From NCBI GenBank assembly GCA_030729385.1, contig JANQXM010000021.1:22270-86269 (forward strand): a DNA stretch of 64,000 bases. Direction: 5' to 3'. Shown in pieces: positions 58,535 through 64,000 of this stretch. Source of the DNA: Opitutales bacterium. GTDB taxonomy: Bacteria; Verrucomicrobiota; Verrucomicrobiia; Opitutales; Coraliomargaritaceae. Below the pieces are notes generated by a model. The model saw only the letters and a list, made by a program, of their open reading frames with translations, was not told the DNA's origin and ran no database searches. A program made the position numbers and the translations under genes. Numbering within the stretch: position 1 is the stretch's first letter; each line of letters opens with the position of its first letter.

Positions 58535-59860
58535 ATGTTTTCCATATCCCGCACTTTCGCCATCCTGACCGCTTTGCTTGTCATCACAAGTTCTAGCCTA
58601 CAAGCAGGCATCCTTAACGGTCCAATGCTCGGACATGTTGAGCTTCGCGAAGCCACCGTATGGCTGCAAACAGAGGAACCCGCATTGGTGCGTATTTCTT
58701 ACGATGCTGGTGAGGGCAACAAAGCACATTGGAGTTTACCGGTAGAAACGGATAGCAAATTGGCCAATACTGCGACCGTCGTGCTCCATGAAGTGGAACC
58801 GGGTAAAACATACACCTACCGCGTTGAGCTAAATGGTGCGCTCGAAAGTGAAACATACACATTTAAATCCCCTGCCTATTATCATGGTCGCACGCCCCCA
58901 CCCGATTTCCGTATAGCCATTGGTGGCGCGCATTACGTTGTGGAGGATGGATTTGAGCCTCCCTACCAAACATTCGGCGGCGGTTATAACATTTTCTCAA
59001 GCATCGTGGAGAGCAAGCCCGACATAATGCTCTGGCTTGGCAATACCGCCCATCTGCGTGAAAGTGATTGGGCATCCAAAAGTGGCTACCTTAAGCGTTA
59101 CACAAAGGCACGTTCAATTCCGGAGCTTAGCCCACTGCTTTCAAGTGTGCCCAATTATGCAACTTGGGGCGGCGCTGATTATGGGATGGAACATACTGGC
59201 CGCCACTACTCTTTCCGCGACCATGCTGAGAGCAGCTTTAAAGCATTTTGGCCTCAACCCGTAAAAATCAAATCATTGGAAGGTATCGCCACTCGCTTTC
59301 GTCGTGCGGATGTTGATTTCTTCATCCTCGATGTTCGTAGCTACCGTAATGACACCCCTACCAGTCAAGAAGTAGCGTCGATTCTAGGCAAAGAGCAGAT
59401 TGAATGGTTCCGCCAAGAGATCATTCGCAGCACAGCGACTTTTAAATTTATCGTCGCCGGTAGCCCGATCCTGAACCCCGCCGATAGTCGCGAGAATCTC
59501 AGCTATGCTGAGCGCGAGCACTCTCAACTACTACAGATGTTGCGCGACGAACGTATCCCAGGGCTATTCTTTATCAGCGGCGGCAAATACTACGGCGAGC
59601 TCACTCGACTGGTTCACGCCAACAGTTACAATCTTTACGACCTCACTGTTGGTCCATTAACCGCAAAGCCTAAAGACAACGCCGACGAGTTAAACTTCTT
59701 CCGCATGCCGGGTAGCAGCACTTTTGAGCGGCAATATGCACTTATCGATGTCACTGGTCCCGAAGAAGCGCGTCAACTCGTCCTGCATGTGATGAGCATG
59801 GAAGGCAAAGAGCTCTGGACCCGCACCATCAACTCTAGTCAGTTGGTGCCAGCGAAATAA
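58535..59860 (+). CDS. PhoD-family protein lacking its metal-site motifs
   Basis: 441 aa from the ATG at 58535 (signal peptide near 5-23). The N-terminal Fn3-like domain of PhoD phosphatases (ILNGPMLGHVELREATVWLQTEEPA) and the frame of the catalytic domain are recognisable: MLWLG (166-170), YATW (208-211), FFILD (262-266), ILGKEQIEWF (283-292). In active relatives these are followed by metal ligands (WLGDN, WDDHD, GDRHxxE); here they read WLGNT, WGGAD and GGKYYGE, so the metal site is missing. It is probably a non-catalytic binding protein. Confidence 0.75.
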   Translation: MFSISRTFAILTALLVITSSSLQAGILNGPMLGHVELREATVWLQTEEPALVRISYDAGEGNKAHWSLPVETDSKLANTATVVLHEVEPGKTYTYRVELNGALESETYTFKSPAYYHGRTPPPDFRIAIGGAHYVVEDGFEPPYQTFGGGYNIFSSIVESKPDIMLWLGNTAHLRESDWASKSGYLKRYTKARSIPELSPLLSSVPNYATWGGADYGMEHTGRHYSFRDHAESSFKAFWPQPVKIKSLEGIATRFRRADVDFFILDVRSYRNDTPTSQEVASILGKEQIEWFRQEIIRSTATFKFIVAGSPILNPADSRENLSYAEREHSQLLQMLRDERIPGLFFISGGKYYGELTRLVHANSYNLYDLTVGPLTAKPKDNADELNFFRMPGSSTFERQYALIDVTGPEEARQLVLHVMSMEGKELWTRTINSSQLVPAK

Positions 59861-59925
59861 GGCGTGGGCAAAACCACGGCACACCTTAGACAGGAACGGA
59901 CTAGGCAATTGGCTTGATAGAAGAA

Positions 59926-59949
59926 CACGGCACAGAGTGCCGTGGCTAC
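59926..59949 (-). repeat. REP-type palindrome, copy B1 (inverted)
   Basis: CACGGCAC-AGA-GTGCCGTG followed by GCTAC. It is the reverse orientation of copy B2, 45 bp away, so here the GTAG ends face each other, unlike locus A. Confidence 0.8.
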
Positions 59950-59994
59950 AACTTTGACTTGTGAGGTAGGTTGGAATTCTTTACATAGAATCCT

Positions 59995-60018
59995 GTAGCC
60001 ACGGCACTCTGTGCCGTG
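59995..60018 (+). repeat. REP-type palindrome, copy B2
   Basis: GTAGC followed by CACGGCAC-TCT-GTGCCGTG; an 8-bp stem with a 3-nt loop. Same sequence as B1 in reverse. Confidence 0.8.
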
Positions 60019-60174
60019 TTCCGTTCGTCCGCCTCAGAAGCCCTTCCACAAAACACCTCACACCTTCGACAGGATCAGCTTGGAAGAGTTGAGGTGGCTA
60101 GATTTCGAATTAGAAGCTATCACGAATGTGAAGCCGCACACCACGAACTAGACAATAAACGAAGAAGGCTCTAA

Positions 60175-61374
60175 CTAGTAAACAAAGCTAGCCGAAGACG
60201 CGTCCCCGAAGCTTGGGTTATGCAATGGACTGACTTTGCCGGTCTCGGAATCCAATAGCATCAAGCGCGTGCGCCCTTTGGTGCGTTGAGTGAAGACGAG
60301 GTGACGACCATCGTTCATCCAAGTGGGTTCGACGGCCGAGTCATCAACCGACGTTAAGATCTTGCTGCTACGTTTCGATGAATCGTAGAGTGCGATTTGG
60401 AACCCGCCACTGACCGCTGCAGTAAACGCGATTAAGTTTTGCTTCACTGGGTTCCAAGCAGGCTCAGAGCAATAGCTACTCACATTCGTGGGGATGCGGC
60501 GCATGGGTCCACCATTTACAGAAATCTCATACAGTTGCGGCTTGCCCGGTGCATCGGAAGTAAAGACCAAGCGACTACCGTCAGGCGACCAACTGGGGCT
60601 GGCCTCAAGGCTCTTATTTGTAGTCAAACGACGCAGATCTTTACCCTGAGTGTTGGCAGTATAAATCTCGGAATTACCAGAACCTGAAAGCGTCAAAGCA
60701 ATGCGTCGGCTGTCTGGGCTGAACGCGCCGCCAGTGTTGGTGCCTTTAAATGTCGCAATCGGTTCTTTGCGACCAGTGCTAATGTCATACATATACACGT
60801 CTGGGAAGCCCGTCTTGTAGTAAGTCGTGTAAAGAATACGACGGCCATCGCTCGACCAACTTGGACCCGTCAATAAAGAGCGATCTGCGGTCAATGGGCG
60901 AACACGGCTGAAAAGCAAATCACTCGTGTAGAGTTCAGAAACCCCACGTTGCTTGCCCACAAATGCCAGCTTGCCGGCAAAAAATCCTTTTGAGCGCATA
61001 GTTGCTTCAACCGCCATATCGCAGGCACGCAGCACCGCATTCAGTTGATCTGTTCCGGAAACTTCGCGGCTGAGTTGCTTTTGCAAGGGCTGTCCCGAAC
61101 TGATGGTTAAGAGCGCCGAATTACTGCCAGCAGGATTCACTTGAATCACAAATGTGGCATCCGCAGGTGTGGTTAAAGCACAACCCCCATGCAAACTAAA
61201 GGCACGGCGCACTAATTGAGCGATGGATGCATCGGTGCTATCCACCGAAATGGCTAACTCTCCCTTGCCCTGCTGTCCGGTAACATCACCCGCATCAATT
61301 AACTGTGCGTTACATAATGTAGCCGTGGTAGATAAACTAAAGAGGACAATGAAAAGAGATAAAATCGTGCGCAT
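60175..61374 (-). CDS. tolB: TolB-like beta-propeller protein
   Basis: 399 aa with a signal peptide (cleavage near CNAQ). The N-terminal alpha/beta domain (about 25-135) is followed by a six-bladed propeller with repeats such as GPSWSSDGRRILYTTYY, GGAFSPDSRRIALT, SPSWSPDGSRLVFTS and EPTWMNDGRHLVFTQ. In the Tol-Pal system it works between Pal and the inner-membrane parts. No tolA, Q, R or pal is seen nearby. It could also be a WD40-like relative in another pathway. Confidence 0.85.
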   Translation of the reverse strand: MRTILSLFIVLFSLSTTATLCNAQLIDAGDVTGQQGKGELAISVDSTDASIAQLVRRAFSLHGGCALTTPADATFVIQVNPAGSNSALLTISSGQPLQKQLSREVSGTDQLNAVLRACDMAVEATMRSKGFFAGKLAFVGKQRGVSELYTSDLLFSRVRPLTADRSLLTGPSWSSDGRRILYTTYYKTGFPDVYMYDISTGRKEPIATFKGTNTGGAFSPDSRRIALTLSGSGNSEIYTANTQGKDLRRLTTNKSLEASPSWSPDGSRLVFTSDAPGKPQLYEISVNGGPMRRIPTNVSSYCSEPAWNPVKQNLIAFTAAVSGGFQIALYDSSKRSSKILTSVDDSAVEPTWMNDGRHLVFTQRTKGRTRLMLLDSETGKVSPLHNPSFGDASSASFVY

Positions 61375-61575
61375 AGTGCTAAGTACTCCGATGCTCTGAT
61401 AAATCGCAAACGAAAATCTACATTGTGAATAAAAACGAGTGCAATATACTGAAAGTTAGCGCAGTTGCCTCTGCAACGCACGATAGTTCGATAGGTTAGC
61501 CAGCTCGTAAGTCACTAGGGATTAGATTACATACAAGTGTGGCACACCGAAGTCACAAACTTCGCACTCTGTGCC

Positions 61576-62649
61576 TTAAGCCGACTTTCGAAGATCGCTG
61601 AAACTGATCAACTTTTTCGCTTCTTCATCCCACAGGCGCAAGCTCATCGATTTTAAACTGGAGGACAGAGTTAGCTCAGGGACTTGTTGGAAATATGGTT
61701 CCGCATGGTGGCAAGCCGCCAAGTGGTAATTCGGAATACGAGAACTCAAGTGATGGATATGATGATATCCGATACTGCCTGAAAACCAATTTAACAAAGC
61801 AGGCAACTTGTAGTAAGAGCTCCCCTCCATTGCAGATGATGTGTAGTCCCACGTTTCGCCGCTGCTCCAGTAGGTGTCCTCAAATTGGTGTTGCACGTAA
61901 AAGAGCCAGACCCCTAGCCCGCCTGAAACGCCAGTCACAATCATCTGAATCCAAAAGAACGGCCAAAAACCAAACAGTGCGGTCATCCCAACAACATAAA
62001 GTGCAATCGCACCGTTCATCCAATAAACAGAATTTCGATCAGCGCGGCTGGCCTTACGATATGAAAAGCGCTGATATACCCAAAATAAACCTAGTGGAAT
62101 CAATCCAAACAAAACCAGCGGGTGGCGCATAAAACGATACTGCATACGCTGAAACATTGACGCGCTTTTGTATTCCTCAACCGTCATCGTCCAGACATCA
62201 CCGATGCCGCGCTCGTCCAAGTTCCCAGCAGTGCCATGGTGCACCGCGTGCTGCCACCGCCAATGGCGATACGGCGTCAAGGTCAGTAAACCGCTGATAA
62301 ACCCCATTACATTATTCGCTCGTTTTGAGGAAAAATAGGAAGCATGTCCGCAATCATGAAAAATGATAAAGACACGGACCAAAAACAGGGCCGCCAAAAC
62401 GGCCAAGCAGCCAGTCAGTAACCATGAAACCTGTGCGGTGAAAAACATCAGTGCCCAAAGCCCGACATAAGGTATGAATGTATTGCAGATCTGCCATGTG
62501 CTCTTACGCAGGCAAGGCTTTTGATATCGGCGAACAATCGGACGCCAGTCCACTGTAGCCTCAGCTTCAGTATCTGCTTGGTAGTTACTTTCGATAGATT
62601 GAGTAGGAGTCGCAGTCGGCGCTGGCTCTATTTCGGGGGAAGCAGTCAT
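61576..62649 (-). CDS. membrane fatty acid desaturase
   Basis: 357 aa. The three histidine boxes of the di-iron site are visible: HDCGH (98-102), HAVHH (about 134-138) and HHIHH near 300. Hydrophobic blocks surround them. It introduces double bonds into acyl chains of membrane lipids. An Ala/Glu/Thr-rich tail (about 1-35) precedes the domain. The 201 bp upstream hold no recognised gene. Confidence 0.88.
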   Translation of the reverse strand: MTASPEIEPAPTATPTQSIESNYQADTEAEATVDWRPIVRRYQKPCLRKSTWQICNTFIPYVGLWALMFFTAQVSWLLTGCLAVLAALFLVRVFIIFHDCGHASYFSSKRANNVMGFISGLLTLTPYRHWRWQHAVHHGTAGNLDERGIGDVWTMTVEEYKSASMFQRMQYRFMRHPLVLFGLIPLGLFWVYQRFSYRKASRADRNSVYWMNGAIALYVVGMTALFGFWPFFWIQMIVTGVSGGLGVWLFYVQHQFEDTYWSSGETWDYTSSAMEGSSYYKLPALLNWFSGSIGYHHIHHLSSRIPNYHLAACHHAEPYFQQVPELTLSSSLKSMSLRLWDEEAKKLISFSDLRKSA

Positions 62650-62734
62650 AAAGCGCAGTGTGTTCTAAAAATGCCACTTAGGGCGATACTTTTCGTTATA
62701 AAGTGTCGCTGCCAGCGTTCGCAAAGCATTGTGG

Positions 62735-63406
62735 CTACTCAACATTCGACGGAGCGACTATTGCAGCAATGGTTTCAGCCATGATACGCGCACCTGCAGC
62801 ATTTGGGTGCACCTTGTCGGGAAATAGATCCGCACGATGGCTCAAAGCCGCGTAAAGATCGATTTTTTCAACCGAGGCCTGCTCTGCGACCGTTTCTATT
62901 AAAGGCATAACTTCTTCACGGATAACTACGTCTGTAATCTTAAAATTGCCCGGATAAGCTGGGACTGGCTTGCAGATGTAAACCACTGGCTTACTGGGTA
63001 ATGATCGAAAGCTCTCAATAAGCGCTATATAATCACTCACAAATGCATCTTTATGAAGCCAGTTGTCAGGCTTGGAGTCGTTGGTCCCCAATTTGATGAC
63101 AACAATGTCGGGATTAAAGGCATGTGCTGGCTTGAATTGCTTAGTGGTCCAGTAGGGATTATTGCCTGCCTTCAGTAAAGTGGCACCACTTACACCAAAA
63201 TTCTGAACCACATACCCTTCTCCGAGTAAGCGCCCCAATTGAGCTGGATAGCACTGCTCTTTACGGTCCTTGATGGTCGCCCCAAAAGTGATGCTATCAC
63301 CGACACATGCTATACGAAGCTGTTGTTCCGTAGCGGAGGCACAGGTAAGTGCGCTCCAAAAAAGCAATATAAGTATGCCTACCAAAGATCGGTTTCTGTT
63401 ATTCAT
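62735..63406 (-). CDS. SGNH/GDSL hydrolase
   Basis: 223 aa with a signal peptide (LVGILILLFWSALTCA). Block I is GDSITFG (about 36), block II is FGVSGAT, block III GTND (near 108), and block V FPDKVHPNAAG with the catalytic Asp and His. It is an exported esterase, possibly of glycan acetyl groups given the neighbour on its strand. It is 26 bp after the GH172-like gene. Confidence 0.88.
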   Translation of the reverse strand: MNNRNRSLVGILILLFWSALTCASATEQQLRIACVGDSITFGATIKDRKEQCYPAQLGRLLGEGYVVQNFGVSGATLLKAGNNPYWTTKQFKPAHAFNPDIVVIKLGTNDSKPDNWLHKDAFVSDYIALIESFRSLPSKPVVYICKPVPAYPGNFKITDVVIREEVMPLIETVAEQASVEKIDLYAALSHRADLFPDKVHPNAAGARIMAETIAAIVAPSNVE

Positions 63407-63432
63407 TTCTTGTTCTGCTGTATTCGCGTCGA

Positions 63433-64000
63433 TTATTTCGCTTCAACCAAAGTCACACAATCGAGACCGAAGAAGGTATCACTGCTCTTTGAGTTTTTAC
63501 CGACGACTTCTACTGTCAGCAGGTATGCACCATCAACTGGATCGAACGAGCCGAGTTTGATTGCTCCCGAGGGCACAGGCTTGGTGGCGTAAAGATCTAC
63601 CTCATCTCCATTCGGCTTGCCGTTTACCGTGAAGCGCAGAATGCCGAAGTCATTGGATTTCGTCGCATGCAAAGTCAGTTCTTCAGCGACAGGGCTCGAT
63701 GCAGGAATACTAAACTCTAGGACATCGCCCTGCTTCGCGTTCTTGAACAATAGGTGATCATCTAGGCTCCATGCGCCTTTCAGTTTCAATGCTTTCAAAT
63801 TTTGCTGTTTTAGCGTGATCGAACCGGGCTTAGAAACTACACACTCTTTGTTAATTTCAACTGCGCCCTGAAATACATTGGCCGATCCTTTCTCTTTTGC
63901 CGACTCCGACTTGGGAAGTGGTGGCACGTTGAGCACCTCTGTTGGTTCCGGTTCACGATTGGAGGTCGTGTCCGCAAATCCATACCAATATGCGCCAACC
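63433..64000 (-). CDS. 3' part of a DUF2961/GH172-like protein
   Basis: The frame stays open through the window edge (C-terminal about 190 residues seen); a GTG at 63936 is not a likely true start. VGAYWYGFADTTSN and LNVPPLPKS match the end of the DUF2961 catalytic domain, and the rest is a beta-sandwich with a 'VNGKPNGDEVDLY' and FFGLDCVTLVEAK ending. Such proteins act on fructofuranose- or arabinose-type glycans. Partial; function by family only. Confidence 0.7.
   Translation of the reverse strand, partial: VGAYWYGFADTTSNREPEPTEVLNVPPLPKSESAKEKGSANVFQGAVEINKECVVSKPGSITLKQQNLKALKLKGAWSLDDHLLFKNAKQGDVLEFSIPASSPVAEELTLHATKSNDFGILRFTVNGKPNGDEVDLYATKPVPSGAIKLGSFDPVDGAYLLTVEVVGKNSKSSDTFFGLDCVTLVEAK

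Larger units (their letters stand above)
59861..60174. other. gene-free gap with a REP pair
   Basis: 314 bp between two convergent genes (the PhoD-like protein and TolB). It contains two inverted REP copies (59926-59949 and 59995-60018). No other signal is seen. Confidence 0.7.

Noticed and set aside
58515-58535. TATAAT box just before the PhoD-like gene
   Set aside because: It is only about 5 bp before the start codon and has no -35 element at a fitting distance, so a promoter cannot be claimed.

Overview
This 64 kb window is dense bacterial chromosome with roughly 50% GC by eye. It encodes a Gram-negative-type envelope (lipoproteins, a YdbH-like intermembrane protein, LolA-like proteins, TolB), a pilin with type II secretion F-type proteins, and respiratory complex I. 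The mix of families (DUF3142, DUF4013, GH172-like/DUF2961, thioredoxin-fold YyaL, TMTC-like membrane protein, small Tat-exported aldo/keto reductase) suggests Verrucomicrobiota, probably Opitutae/Puniceicoccales. This placement is inferred from gene content only; no rRNA or other marker tree is available here.

Layout. 1-10.8 kb: exported aldo/keto reductase, MenH-like hydrolase, DUF4136 lipoprotein, yyaL-argH on the minus strand, a pilin, an NAD-dependent DNA ligase that lacks its zinc-finger cysteines, and an AspT/YidE-type transporter. 10.8-16.3 kb: minus-strand run LolA-like / YdbH-like / BadF-type sugar kinase, diverging from an ECF sigma factor co-translated with an exported protein and followed by a LEA14-like lipoprotein. 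16.3-26.2 kb: three-gene minus-strand membrane/exported cluster, farnesyl diphosphate synthase, Mrp ATPase, L33, two GspF/PilC-type proteins, a coiled-coil membrane protein and a second LolA-like protein. 26.2-37.8 kb: divergent thymidine phosphorylase homologue, argS, M24 peptidase, DUF192 lipoprotein, TMTC-like protein, metY, a small Cys-rich membrane protein, and a coupled DUF3142/TPR pair.

38.0-51.6 kb is one minus-strand operon, nuoB-C-D-E-F-G-H-I-J-K-L-M-N, ending at a strong terminator. nuoA is not at its head and there is no room for it. NuoG is short.

51.6-53.8 kb is an accessory stretch. It holds octameric iterons, a REP-type palindrome pair, a 19-bp inverted repeat and what looks like an integron gene cassette. 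The cassette has two attC-like sites, each with an unpaired extra base in the L'' arm, and its ends match as ACCTAAC and GTTAGGT. A broken second cassette gene follows. No integrase is in view, so this would be a CALIN-like remnant. A second REP pair lies at 59.9-60.0 kb. 53.8-64 kb: acylphosphatase / ABC exporter / TPR operon, two unknown proteins, a PhoD-family protein lacking its metal-site motifs, TolB, a fatty acid desaturase, an SGNH hydrolase and the 3' end of a DUF2961 protein that runs off the window.

No tRNA, rRNA, CRISPR array or complete transposase was recognised.
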